Shown here: in pieces, positions 23,401 through 34,759 of the stretch
Layout: every line of letters starts with the position of its first letter
Numbering within the stretch: the stretch's first letter is position 1
Source: Lycium barbarum
Lineage: Eukaryota; Streptophyta; Magnoliopsida; Solanales; Solanaceae
DNA: 64,000 bases
Reading direction: 5' to 3'
NCBI RefSeq assembly: GCF_019175385.1
Contig: NC_083341.1
Span: 63,273,800 to 63,337,799 of the forward strand
Position numbers and translations under genes: made by a program
The notes under the pieces: generated by a model
What the model was told of the DNA's origin: nothing
Databases searched by the model: none
What the model saw: the letters and a program-made list of their open reading frames with translations, nothing else

Positions 23401-26400
23401 GCGTATACTTCCCAAATCGAGCGATCGTTGGAGAAATTTGATGAGAACTACTTGATTTGCCCATATTTAGGTGTAAACAAAGAAAACCAATGATATTTAT
23501 TGTTTACTAAATGTTTCCTAACCAATTTGATGGTATTCTGAGTCAGGATGTATGATCAACAAAGCGTATACTTCCCAAATCGAGCGATCGTTGGAGAAAT
23601 TTGATGAGAACTACTTGATTTGCCCATATTTAGGTGTAAACAAAGAAAACCAATGATATTTATTGTTTACTAAATGTTTCTAACCAATTTGATGGTATTC
23701 TGAGTCAGGATGTATGATCAACAAAGCGTATACTTCCCAAATCGAGCGATCGTTGGAGAAATTTGATGAGAACTATCTTGATTTGCCCATATTTAGGTGT
23801 AAACAAAGAAAACCAATGATATTTATTGTTTACTAAATGTTTCTAACCAATTTGATGGTATTCTGAGTCAGGATGTATGATCAACAAAGCGTATACTTCC
23901 CAAATCGAGCGATCGTTGGAGTAATTTGATGAGAACTACTTGATTCGCCCATATTTAGGTGTAAACAAAGAAAACCAATGATATTTATTGTTTACTAAAT
24001 GTTTCTAACCAATTTGATGGTATTCTGAGTCAGGATGTATGATCAACAAAGCGTATACTTCCCAAATCGAGCGATCGTTGGAGAAATTTGATGAGAACTA
24101 TCTTGATTTGCCCATATTTAGGTGTAAACAAAGAAAACCAATGATATTTATTGTTTACTAAATGTTTCTAACCAATTTGATGGTATTCTGAGTCAGGATG
24201 TATGATCAACAAAGCGTATACTTCCCAAATCGAGCGATCGTTGGAGAAATTTGATGAGAACTATCTGATTTGCCCATATTTAGGTGTAAACAAAGAAAAC
24301 CAATGATATTTATTGTTTACTAAATGTTTCTAACCAATTTGATGGTATTCTGAGTCAGGATGTATGATCAACAAAGCGTATACTTCCCAAATCGAGCGAT
24401 CGTTGGAGAAATTTGATGAGAACTATCTGATTTGCCCATATTTAGGTGTAAACAAAGAAAACCAATGATATTTATTGTTTACTAAATGTTCTAACCAATT
24501 TGATGGTATTCTGAGTCAGGATGTATGATCAACAAAGCGTATACTTCCCAAATCGAGCGATCGTTGGAGAAATTTGATGAGAACTATCTGATTTGCCCAT
24601 ATTTAGGTGTAAACAAAGAAAACCAATGATATTTATTGTTTAGTAAATGTTTTCTAACCAATTTGATGGTATTCTGAGTCAGGATGTATGATCAACAAAG
24701 CGTATACTTCCCAAATCGAGCGATCGTTGGAGAAATTTGATGAGAACTATCTGATTTGCCCATATTTAGGTGTAAACAAAGAAAACCAATGATATTTATT
24801 GTTTACTAAATGTTTCTAACCAATTTGATGGTATTCTGAGTCAGGATGTATGATCAACAAAGCGTATACTTCCCAAATCGAGCGATCGTTGGAGTAATTT
24901 GATGAGAACTACTTGATTCGCCCATATTTAGGTGTAAACAAAGAAAACCAATGATATTTATTGTTTACTAAATGTTTCCTAACCAATTTGATGGTATTCT
25001 GAGTCAGGATGTATGATCAACAAAGCGTATACTTCCCAAATCGAGCGATCGTTGGAGAAATTTGATGAGAACTATCTTGATTCGCCCATATTTAGGTGTA
25101 AACAAAGAAAACCAATGATATTTATTGTTTACTAAATGTTTCTAACCAATTTGATGGTATTCTGAGTCAGGATGTATGATCAACAAAGCGTATACTTCCC
25201 AAATCGAGCGATCGTTGGAGAAATTTGATGAGAACTATCTTGATTTGCCCATATTTAGGTGTAAACAAAGAAAACCAATGATATTTATTGTTTACTAAAT
25301 GTTTCTAACCAATTTGATGGTATTCTGAGTCAGGATGTATGATCAACAAAGCGTATACTTCCCAAATCGAGCGATCGTTGGAGAAATTTGATGAGAACTA
25401 CTTGATTCGCCCATATTTAGGTGTAAACAAAGAAAACCAATGATATTTATTGTTTACTAAATGTTCCTAACCAATTTGATGGTATTCTGAGTCAGGATGT
25501 ATGATCAACAAAGCGTATACTTCCCAAATCGAGCGATCGTTGGAGTAATTTGATGAGAACTACTTGATTTGCCCATATTTAGGTGTAAACAAAGAAAACC
25601 AATGATATTTATTGTTTACTAAATGTTCCTAACCAATTTGATGGTATTCTGAGTCAGGATGTATGATCAACAAAGCGTATACTTCCCAAATCGAGCGATC
25701 GTTGGAGAAATTTGATGAGAACTATCTGATTTGCCCATATTTAGGTGTAAACAAAGAAAACCAATGATATTTATTGTTTACTAAATGTTTCTAACCAATT
25801 TGATGGTATTCTGAGTCAGGATGTATGATCAACAAAGCGTATACTTCCCAAATCGAGCGATCGTTGGAGAAATTTGATGAGAACTATCTTGATTAGCCCA
25901 TATTTAGGTGTAAACAAAGAAAACCAATGATATTTATTGTTTACTAAATGTTTCTAACCAATTTGATGGTATTCTGAGTCAGGATGTATGATCAACAAAG
26001 CGTATACTTCCCAAATCGAGCGATCGTTGGAGAAATTTGATGAGAACTACTTGATTCTCCCATAATTAGGTGTAAACAAAGAAAACCAATGATATTTATT
26101 GTTTACTAAATGTTTCCTAACCAATTTGATGGTATTCTGAGTCAGGATGTATGATCAACAAAGCGTATACTTCCCAAATCGAGCGATCGTTGGAGAAATT
26201 TGATGAGAACTATCTGATTTGCCCATATTTAGGTGTAAACAAAGAAAACCAATGATATTTATTGTTTACTAAATGTTTCTAACCAATTTGATGGTATTCT
26301 GAGTCAGGATGTATGATCAACAAAGCGTATACTTCCCAAATCGAGCGATCGTTGGAGAAATTTGATGAGAACTACTTGATTCGCCCATATTTAGGTGTAA

Positions 26401-28056
26401 ACAAAGAAAACCAATGATATTTATTGTTTACTAAATGTTCCTAACCAATTTGATGGTATTCTGAGTCAGGATGTATGATCAACAAAGCGTATACTTCCCA
26501 AATCGAGCGATCGTTGGAGAAATTTGATGAGAACTATCTGATTTGCCCATATTTAGGTGTAAACAAAGAAAACCAATGATATTTATTGTTTACTAAATGT
26601 TTCTAACCAATTTGATGGTATTCTGAGTCAGGATGTATGATCAACAAAGCGTATACTTCCCAAATCGAGCGATCGTTGGAGTAATTTGATGAGAACTACT
26701 TGATTCGCCCATATTTAGGTGTAAACAAAGAAAACCAATGATATTTATTGTTTACTAAATGTTTCTAACCAATTTGATGGTATTCTGAGTCAGGATGTAT
26801 GATCAACAAAGCGTATACTTCCCAAATCGAGCGATCGTTGGAGAAATTTGATGAGAACTATCTGATTTGCCCATATTTAGGTGTAAACAAAGAAAACCAA
26901 TGATATTTATTGTTTACTAAATGTTTCTAACCAATTTGATGGTATTCTGAGTCAGGATGTATGATCAACAAAGCGTATACTTCCCAAATCGAGCGATCGT
27001 TGGAGAAATTTGATGAGAACTATCTGATTTGCCCATATTTAGGTGTAAACAAAGAAAACCAATGATATTTATTGTTTACTAAATGTTTCTAACCAATTTG
27101 ATGGTATTCTGAGTCAGGATGTATGATCAACAAAGCGTATACTTCCCAAATCGAGCGATCGTTGGAGAAATTTGATGAGAACTACTTGATTCGCCCATAT
27201 TTAGGTGTAAACAAAGAAAACCAATGATATTTATTGTTTACTAAATGTTTCTAACCAATTTGATGGTATTCTGAGTCAGGATGTATGATCAACAAAGCGT
27301 ATACTTCCCAAATCGAGCGATCGTTGGAGAAATTTGATGAGAACTACTTGATTTGCCCATATTTAGGTGTAAACAAAGAAAACCAATGATATTTATTGTT
27401 TACTAAATGTTTCTAACCAATTTGATGGTATTCTGAGTCAGGATGTATGATCAACAAAGCGTATACTTCCCAAATCGAGCGATCGTTGGAGTAATTTGAT
27501 GAGAACTATCTTGATTCGCCCATATTAGGTGTAAACAAAGAAAACCTAATGATATTTATTGTTTACTAATGTTTCTAACCAATTTGATGGTATTCTGAGT
27601 CAGGATGTATGATCAACAAAGCGTATACTTCCCAAAATCCGAGCGATCGTTGGAGAAATTTGATGAGATAATACTTGATTAGCCCATATTTAGGTGTAAC
27701 AAAGAAAACCAATGATATTTATTGTTTACTAATGTTCCTAACCAATTTGATGGTATTCTGAGTCAGGATGTATGATCACAAGACGTAAACTTTCCCAAAA
27801 TCGAGCGATCGTTGGTGTAATTTGATGAGAATCTATCTTGATTCGCCCATATTTAGGTGTAAACAAAAGAAAACATGATATTTATTGTTTACTAATGTTA
27901 CTAACCCAATATTGATGGTATTCTGAGTCAGGAATGTATGATCAACAAAGCGTATACTTCCCAAACCGAGCGATCGTTGGAGAATTTGATGAGAACTACT
28001 TGATTAGCCCATATTTAGGTGTAGAACAAAGAAACCAATGATGTTTATTGTTTAGT
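8500..28056. repeat. Satellite array, 162-bp monomer, about 120 copies
   Basis: Head-to-tail repeat counted by the anchor GAGCGATCGTTGG, seen at 8661, 8823, 8985 (one base changed), 9147, 9309, 9471, 9634 and on to 27968, i.e. steps of 161-163 bp. The first unit (8500-8660) is strongly diverged and the second moderately so; from about 8985 the copies are almost identical. Most differences sit in two short windows: after GATCGTTGG (GGAGAAAT, GGTGTAAT, GGTAGTAAT, GGAGTAAT; then CTATCTGA, CTATCTTGA or CTACTTGA; then TTTG, TTAG or TTCG before CCCATA) and at GTTTCTA / GTTCCTA / GTTCTA. Every monomer has stops in all useful frames, so it is not coding. The 162-bp length matches the tomato TGRI subtelomeric satellite class; homology is not verified here. 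Confidence 0.95.
27521..28056. repeat. Indel-rich terminal satellite copies next to the gap
   Basis: The last three to four monomers carry many one-base gains and losses (CATATTAGG, AAAACCTAATG, CCCAAAATCCGAG, GATGAGATAATACT, GTGTAGAACAAAG) that are absent from the preceding 18 kb. The clustering next to the gap suggests low-quality consensus at a contig end rather than biological decay. Confidence 0.7.
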
Positions 28057-28556
28057 NNNNNNNNNNNNNNNNNNNNNNNNNNNNNNNNNNNNNNNNNNNN
28101 NNNNNNNNNNNNNNNNNNNNNNNNNNNNNNNNNNNNNNNNNNNNNNNNNNNNNNNNNNNNNNNNNNNNNNNNNNNNNNNNNNNNNNNNNNNNNNNNNNNN
28201 NNNNNNNNNNNNNNNNNNNNNNNNNNNNNNNNNNNNNNNNNNNNNNNNNNNNNNNNNNNNNNNNNNNNNNNNNNNNNNNNNNNNNNNNNNNNNNNNNNNN
28301 NNNNNNNNNNNNNNNNNNNNNNNNNNNNNNNNNNNNNNNNNNNNNNNNNNNNNNNNNNNNNNNNNNNNNNNNNNNNNNNNNNNNNNNNNNNNNNNNNNNN
28401 NNNNNNNNNNNNNNNNNNNNNNNNNNNNNNNNNNNNNNNNNNNNNNNNNNNNNNNNNNNNNNNNNNNNNNNNNNNNNNNNNNNNNNNNNNNNNNNNNNNN
28501 NNNNNNNNNNNNNNNNNNNNNNNNNNNNNNNNNNNNNNNNNNNNNNNNNNNNNNNN
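28057..28556. other. Assembly gap, 500 N
   Basis: Exactly 500 unknown bases join satellite on the left to an inverted LTR fragment on the right. A round number usually means a gap of unknown size, so the true satellite length is unknown and the linkage across the gap is an assembly claim. Confidence 0.99.
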
Positions 28557-29712
28557 AACACAATCCGGGAATTAAAACCCGGCCAAACTATTAACATAAT
28601 CAACAATCGCACTAGCAATTCACATATTTCATCCAAGATGCATGATTTCAATTTATTACTTTCTTCAAACCTTCCGACTTCAATGAACACGATAACAACC
28701 TTATAGTATATATTCCAACGACATCATACCAATATCATTACATACTATCCATGCAAGAACATTATTCTTCAATATACATAATCTTCCAATTACCAATACT
28801 TTACCAAACTTATCAAGTCTTTACTTGCAATATGCAATCTACAACACAACAACTAAAACACTAAATATAACTTGCTCATTATTCTTCAACAATTCAACGC
28901 ATATACACGACTACATATGCCATATACACGGCTCCAACATGCATACACCACTACAATCTCTCCAAACTCATTCAACTTCCATTTTCCACATATCATTCAC
29001 AACAATAACAACCAAACATTAATTAAAATAATTGAAGCATGACTCCTACACATATATATATACACGACCATATACTATATTCCTCTCCTTCATGAATTTC
29101 ATTCATTTTAGCATACTACAACACATATAAACCATGTATAACACATAAAACAAGATTGAAATTTACCTTTCTTCTTCAACTCCTCACTTGCCTATCTCTT
29201 GGCAACTTGTATGATTTTGAATCTTTCTTGCTCCAACAACACCTCTACCTTGCTAAGCACCCTTTTCTTGTAGGAAATGATTTTTAAGAGAATTTTAATC
29301 AAATTTCCTTGGAATTTCTACTCTTGGCCGAAAGGCCTCCAAGGTTTTCTCCTTCTTTTCTTTCTTTGGTTTTCTTGAAGTTTCTAGACAACTATGTGAT
29401 AAAGATGACTTAGTCATCTATTTAATTCACACAATACAATTCACTTTGGGCCTAGCCCCATAAGCATGGCGGTTGGGCCTCTCTTTTACTTAAAAAAAAT
29501 ATTTCTAGCCCACTTTGTATTCTTGGCTAGTTCTAATAATTTATGAAACATTTTTCCAACTTCCAAATTTGCCCTTCATCTTTCTCCATATTTCCACTTC
29601 TAGACTTTTCATAGGCAACTCATGTGCCAAACAAAATAAAATGTGGCCTTGCTTGTCGTCTTCCCACGATTGTCTTGAATTATTCGATTGCACGAAAATG
29701 CGGGATATAACA
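28557..29712 (-). mobile_element. 5' part of a Tekay-like LTR, minus strand
   Basis: Read on the minus strand, the LTR begins TGTTATATCCCGCA at 29712 and runs 1156 bp to the gap. Successive landmarks match the LTR at 1-2638 in the same order: GATGACTTA.., TTCGGCCA, GTTGTTGGAGCAAG, GAGGTAA-type, TGTATATG, and GTCGTGTAT. The two are thus relatives in opposite orientation on either side of the satellite. The TG end abuts gag-coding sequence of a Tat/Ogre element, which marks the insertion point. The short open frames in this stretch are not genes. Confidence 0.8.
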
Positions 29713-30706
29713 ATTCCGAGGCTTCTCCTGTCAAACTCTGGCTGAACAACCTCATGATGAGCGCTTGATTGTCTCGAACACTGACCTATTGGTAGCAGTA
29801 GGCCCGCAGGTGCACTTTAGGATTGCCTGTCCCATTAAATAATTCGAATCGGGGTACTTTGCAACCTTCGAGTAAATCTAAATTGGGATGCATGAACAAA
29901 TCGTCATAGCTTAGACCTGTGCCAGTAAGGGTAGTCCTCATAGATCGTTCCAACATTACGGTCATCTTCCGCTCAAGCCTTTCTTCCTGTTTTTCTTGTT
30001 CGGCGTTCCATGCCTTTTCTATCTCCTCATAATGGTCAATTTCTTGATCGGGTGAGAAGGTATCTGGCATGACAGGCATGTGGAAAGGAACAGCTGGGTG
30101 AATTTGGGTAATAGGGGTGCTTTTATCGGTAGGTAGTGGGGTGATGCTTGGTTGTATAGTGATGCCAGTGTGGTATTTTGTGGTGCTGGGTAAGAGGGGG
30201 TAGAGTGGGCAGTCCCGGGAATTTGGTTGGTGTTAAGTGGTGGTGAGATGTGGCTTGAGGCACCAATGTGCCCATCAATCAAGGTAAATGGCATGGTGGT
30301 TACAACAGACCTAGTGGGGAAATGATCTGGTAATAGTGAACTCAGAGATGGAAAAAATGGTGGGGGCCTTTCTTCTTCAGTAGGGGCCTCTCGGGCAGCA
30401 TTAGCTGCTTTGTTTTGCGCTATTCTTTTGATGATGCGCGAATTTTTCAAATATCATTTCATGACGTCTTCAGTAGGCGAAGACTCGAGCAGCTCTCGCA
30501 GAGGCGATTCTCTAAGAGCGATATCAGTAGGGGTAGTTTCGTTCTCCGAAGTACCAATCATTTTCTCTTTTCCTTTATCTTGTAGGGATAAGGATGCTAT
30601 TGCAACTTTAGACCTTGTGAAATATGCCAATGTGAACACGAATCAGCTTTCCTTCTATAAGAAAAGAATAAGTCAAGAGCAAACAGAGTTAGTCTCGTCA
30701 GAATAA
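29713..30706 (-). pseudogene. Tat/Ogre-like gag, N-terminal and core part, truncated
   Basis: Minus-strand gag remnant. From 30639 downward, fragments in shifting frames give a low-complexity N-terminus (KGKEKMIGTSENET), then a Pro/Ser/Thr-rich section, then a Glu-rich helical stretch (EEIEKAWNAEQEKQEERLERK), and the gag core with VPRFELFNGTGNPKVHLRAY, a hallmark of Tat/Ogre gag. A stop lies just after RAYCYQ; the next recognisable block, RLFSQSLTGEASE, then runs into the LTR terminus at 29712. The gag is therefore interrupted by the minus-strand Tekay-like insertion; the other half must lie beyond the gap or be lost. Confidence 0.75.
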
Positions 30707-31192
30707 AGAAAAGAAAAGCAAGATATCACATATAAATGGCGGTTTAACGTTTATCACATAAATGGTCATATGTTAGATGTAAATTTTCAAATGATCTCTT
30801 AGATCGGGTTTGGGGTACTTGGGCTTTGTTTGAGTGAGGGGGATATAATATTTATAATATATAGGGACCGAGTCTTACGTAGACTGCCTACGTATCCCTC
30901 CGCGGGAAGTCAGGCCCTTCCGTCGTTCGATTTACATAAAAATAAATTTAAGCCTACCCGTGACCAGGCCTGATAGAGGCTTCCTATGTATCCCTTCTTG
31001 GGACATCAGGTCGGCACAGTTCCGTTTACAAAAAATGAGGGGGGGGGGGGGGTGGAGGGGGAGGGGGGGACAAATCTATGTTAAATACAAAAAATGGGGA
31101 TCCTCTAAAACTACCCAAAGGCGGACGTTCTTTTGAGGTCAATATAGGTTGTTTATCCATTCAACCTTTCCCGGCCCTAAGGCTCCCAAATC
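30707..31192 (-). other. Non-coding Tat/Ogre-derived stretch with a G-rich tract
   Basis: No gene is seen. On the minus strand it contains GCCTGACTTCCCGCGGAGGG followed by ATACGTAGGCAG, and a related CCC..GGGATACATAGGAAG block about 80 bp away. Such pairs are common in leaders and untranslated parts of Tat/Ogre-type elements (from memory). A near-pure G tract on the plus strand covers about 31035-31070. The stretch separates two gag pieces whose order is unusual. Confidence 0.45.
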
Positions 31193-32182
31193 CTAATAGT
31201 GAGAAGGGAGCACCAACCAAAAATCACCCTTGTGGATCAAATTTTCTAACTCAAAATTGAATGCATCGTATTCTTCTATGTCATGCCCTAAAGCTCCAGA
31301 ATGATACAAACACATTTTGCGGCGACCAACTCCTTCGATTTGGGCCCTTCTGGTTCTGATGGGGCTAATCTTCCCAATACTGACCAATTTTTAGAAGATG
31401 CTGGCATAAGAGTCTCTGAATACCGTGAAGTTGTAATGCCAAATACGAGTGTTTCGGGTAATCTCTTCAGTTGGGATGATGTTGTCATGGACCAATAGTG
31501 AATGTGGGCCCCACATCTTGGTGATGCTTTTCTCATCTATCAACCTGATGAGTCTCCTTTTGAAAGCTAAGCATTCAGTGAGAGCATGCCTTGCCTGATC
31601 TTGGTGATAAGGGCATCTCTTATGTGCGAAGACCAGCGACCAAGGAGACAACCAATCGAAGCAGACACTGATTATTCCATTGCTTCATAACTTGATCATC
31701 ATCTCCTCATTTGTAACCTGCTGAGGCGAGACTCGGTACGGACAATCCAATGCTTTGACCGCAATAGCCCAGCATTCGGGTGAAACTGGCCGAGCATACT
31801 CCATTTATTTTATGGGCTCTTCCCTAGGGCTTGATAGCACAACAAAGGTTTCTTCCCTTTTTATGCTTGAGGGTGCAGCGAAGGCAGCTCCCTTTGACGT
31901 CCATGTGGGCTCTTGTGGGTTCGACTCCATTTCTTCTTCCTCGGACTCTACCATTATCAGGATGTACACAGGAAGAATCCCTTTTCCCCTGTCAAGGATA
32001 TTTTCTCCTTGAGCTTCGATAGGTTTTTCAGGTGAGCTTTCAGCCGAATCCAATAATTCATCTGCCTCTTTAATCCTGGCCTTTACTATCCGGTTCTGCT
32101 TCTCGAGATCTTGAATCTTCCATCGCAGTGAAACCTCATTCTTCTTCATGACCTCGAGCTCAGGCGCAGTCTTGTTGTTCAT
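31193..32182 (-). pseudogene. Tat/Ogre-like gag piece: coiled coil and zinc-knuckle-like motifs
   Basis: From 32182 downward the first frame starts MNNKTAPELEVMKKNE and is a predicted coiled coil of about 45 residues, followed by an acidic linker. Other frames then give CPYHQDQARHALTEC (31600-31650 region) and CLYHSGALGHDIEEYDAF (31193-31320 region). These are the C-x2-H..H-x4-C-like knuckles that normally lie downstream of the gag core in this lineage; the second has a Tyr where a Cys is expected. No gag core lies between the coiled coil and the knuckles, so an internal deletion is likely. Several stops and frameshifts are present. Confidence 0.65.
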
Positions 32183-32580
32183 TTTCAGATTCTGAGAAAA
32201 TCGTTAGGCTTAGTGTGGGTATTTTTGTTCATTGTTTTTCTTTGGGTGAGTGGACAGTATTCAAGACCAATTGAGCATTTAAACGAAACATATGGAAGCA
32301 AATAAAGTCACACAAAGTAGTTCATAAGATTATACTACACGCGTTCTTAAACGTGCTACACGTTTAAAAGATAAATGTGCCATTTGAATTAAACTATTGC
32401 CCCACAATCATTAGTAATAATATTCTTCCCCGTAGGGCTACAAAAGATAAAATAATGACAGTGCATAAAAATAAATCAGCAGAAATGTCCTTCAGTAATG
32501 GATGATGAAGCCCAATCCCTATCAGTCTTGGCTTACTTTGCTTTCCGGAGGGTAGTCTCGATATGAAGATGGACTAACGT
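32183..32580. other. No gene recognised
   Basis: AT-rich sequence between two minus-strand Tat/Ogre coding remnants, without an open frame or repeat that I can name. It probably is the spacer between the first open frame and gag of that element. Confidence 0.5.
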
Positions 32581-33244
32581 CTAAGTAGCTTCCATAAGAA
32601 ACCCTTTTTGTGTGAAGGTCAGTGGAGAGAAATCATCTAAAATCTTCTTCATCCGATCATCTAGTTCAACCAAACAATCATTGGTAATCTCCAACTCATT
32701 CCTCAGACTTTCTATGACAGCCTTATCATGCTCAATTTTCTCTAAATACTTGGCATCTCTATCGTCAACTCTCCTTTGAATCAAACAGGCTCGGAACTCG
32801 GCTTGCGAATCCTTGTATTGGACACAACTATAGAGAATAGACCTAAGAGGAAGTGTGCCATGCAAGTCGGCCCTCAACAAATCTTTATATTCTACAACAC
32901 AACCCGGACGAATCCTATCTTCGGCTAAAGTGTCGGGACCCCAAATCATGCAACCCTTCCATTCTCGGACACAATCCAAAGCTCTTGGTGGTCTGTCAAT
33001 GTCGTAGTCAATGATGAAATCTCCCATGCCTCCGATCTAGGGTACGACTTGGACTCTCCTAAATTATCTTAGAACTTGGGCAGGAGCATAAGCGCGAATC
33101 TCTCGAATTCCCATAAGCGGCAAAAAATGGACACTTTCTTCCTTTAACTACAACCCCAGTAGATACGAAGTCATGGAACATCCATTGAATGCTTTCTTCC
33201 TTCAATGTGGAGAAGGTGAATGTCCAACTTTGCCTGTTTGTTCT
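32581..33244 (-). pseudogene. Tat/Ogre-like ORF1, C-terminal part
   Basis: Minus-strand reading from 33244: a frame with SWTFTFSTLKEESIQWMFHD, shifting to AYAPAQVLRQF, then (after TAG codons) MGDFIIDYDIDRPPRALDCV and a helical C-terminus with ELDDRMKKILDDF. Continuous coding character right up to 33244 shows that this is the disrupted target, not part of the Athila LTR. The matching N-terminal part is at 43420-44266. Tat/Ogre elements carry such an extra frame upstream of gag; its role is unknown. The segment 32956-33244 is repeated at 42347-42632. Confidence 0.7.
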
Positions 33245-34640
33245 TGATGTGGCGTGATTTTACGCCATAAATCGATGCTTTTCTGCTATAAGTTTTACTT
33301 GTTTTTAAGCAAGTCTATGTGATTTTACGTGGTTTTTAGTGTTTTTCAGGAAACGGAACAGATTTGGAATGAAAACAGTTGAAAGTGCAGATATGGTCGT
33401 AAACTCAGTTTACGGGCCGTATTCTAATATACGGGACGTATTCCATGGGCATATTAAAGAATAACAGAACCAGAAAGGCAGGCTGAGGACATGGTGATTT
33501 ACGAACAACTTTTACGGACCGTATTCCACTTTACGGTCCGTATTTCAAAGCGTATTTAACCATTCGAGCATTTGGCAGAAAGTAAGAGTTTTGGAAGTTG
33601 AAAGACGACTGGGTAGTTTACGGGCCGTAAACCAATTTACGGTCCGTATTTCAAGAGATTGAAGTTGCTCAAAACTGGAAGGACGACTTGGTCGTAAACT
33701 GGTTTACGGTCCGTATTTCACTTTACGGACCGTATTTCGTATCGACGGGGACCAAAGTGCAAATCTGCAACTTTCAGGTTTTCAGAACCTACAAATAGTC
33801 ATTGTAGGGTATTAATAGTTATCAGTTATTATATTTTTGTCTCTTGACTTAGAACATTAAATACTCTCTAGTTTTTGAAGGTTCAAACATCAATTCAAGT
33901 ATTATCAATTCCTCTTTTCTTCCAAAGTAAGCAATTATGAATTCTTCAATTTCTTATTTCTTGTTCTTTGTAATGAGTAGCTAAATTCCCTTAGTAGGGT
34001 TGTGAACCCAATGATGGGTATTTTGTGATTGATATACACATAATGGATTATTAGGCTTTATTTATTCTTCATTCATAATTAATGGTTGCAAACATTGATT
34101 AAAACCATAAACCCTGATTTATTTGGAAAAATAATTAGGGTTGGTAAGAATAAATAACAAGGACTCAAAGATTTAAACTTTGTTTAATAAATTCACTTAG
34201 GAATAAGAAGAATTTACTTGGCATGATTAATCGTTCTTCATAGTTACTTTCTTATATTTGGAAAAATCATAGAAAGAGATAATCTTTATTTATTAGGAAA
34301 TAGTAGAGATTCATATAGAGATTGAGTGCATTCATACAATGATCCATTAGAAGTATATCAAAAGCAATACCCATGATCATACACCCTATCTAACGGGGAC
34401 ACAACCTTAGTTTCTTTTATCATAAATTTCCACCAAAGTGAGTAGATAGCAATTAGTTATAGAAAAACCAACTATTACCAAAATCATCGGATTAAGACAT
34501 TAGACCTAAGCTTAGCATCCTACGACTTTAGTAACCTTTTCACACCATATTCCCTGTGGGATTCGACCCCAACCTTGTTGGGTTACTATATTTGACAACA
34601 TCCGCGTTATACCCTTAATAGGTGTAATTTGAGCGTATCA
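33245..34640 (+). mobile_element. 5' LTR of an Athila-like element (1396 bp)
   Basis: Begins TGATGTGGCGTGATTTTACG at the point where Tat/Ogre ORF1 coding stops, and ends GAGCGTATCA six bases before the primer site. It contains a cluster of ACGG(N)CCGT palindromes at about 33403-33740 (for example TTTACGGACCGTATT and TTTACGGTCCGTATTTC), then an AT-rich half with TATAA-poor but leader-like sequence. The first 787 bp recur at 42633-43419, with roughly 6 percent difference by eye over the first 235 bp. Confidence 0.85.
33403..33740 (+). repeat. Cluster of ACGG(N)CCGT palindromes in the Athila LTR
   Basis: At least seven imperfect copies of TTTACGGNCCGTATTTC or its complement lie within about 340 bp, many in facing pairs separated by 8-12 bp. 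Each core is a palindrome. The same cores occur at 40060-41170 in this element and in the Tekay LTRs at about 54480-54720 and 62230-62500. Confidence 0.85.
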
Positions 34641-34645
34641 AATTT

Positions 34646-34663
34646 TGGCGCCATTGCCGGGGA
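34646..34663 (+). other. Athila-type primer binding site
   Basis: TGGCGCCATTGCCGGGGA follows the LTR end after five bases (AATTT). This is the well-known Athila-lineage primer site, usually assigned to an Asp tRNA, with one change from the common GCGCCGTTGCC form. Confidence 0.85.
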
Positions 34664-34759
34664 ATACGGTTTTGAAAGTACTAAATAGTATTTGCTATAT
34701 TGAAGTCTTTTGCTTATTCCATCACACCTTGTTTGCTACTCTGTGTAAACCAGGAGAAC

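Noticed and set aside
8500..28056. CRISPR-like array of repeats and spacers
   Set aside because: Units are contiguous 162-bp monomers with no unique spacers, in a plant genome; this is a satellite.
28045..28690. Long open frames across the N block
   Set aside because: They exist only because unknown bases contain no stop codons; there is no sequence evidence.
31035..31070. G-rich tract as a G-quadruplex regulator or as the polypurine tract of a minus-strand element
   Set aside because: The tract is G-rich on the plus strand, so it is C-rich on the strand of the surrounding Tat/Ogre element, and nothing adjacent looks like an LTR start.
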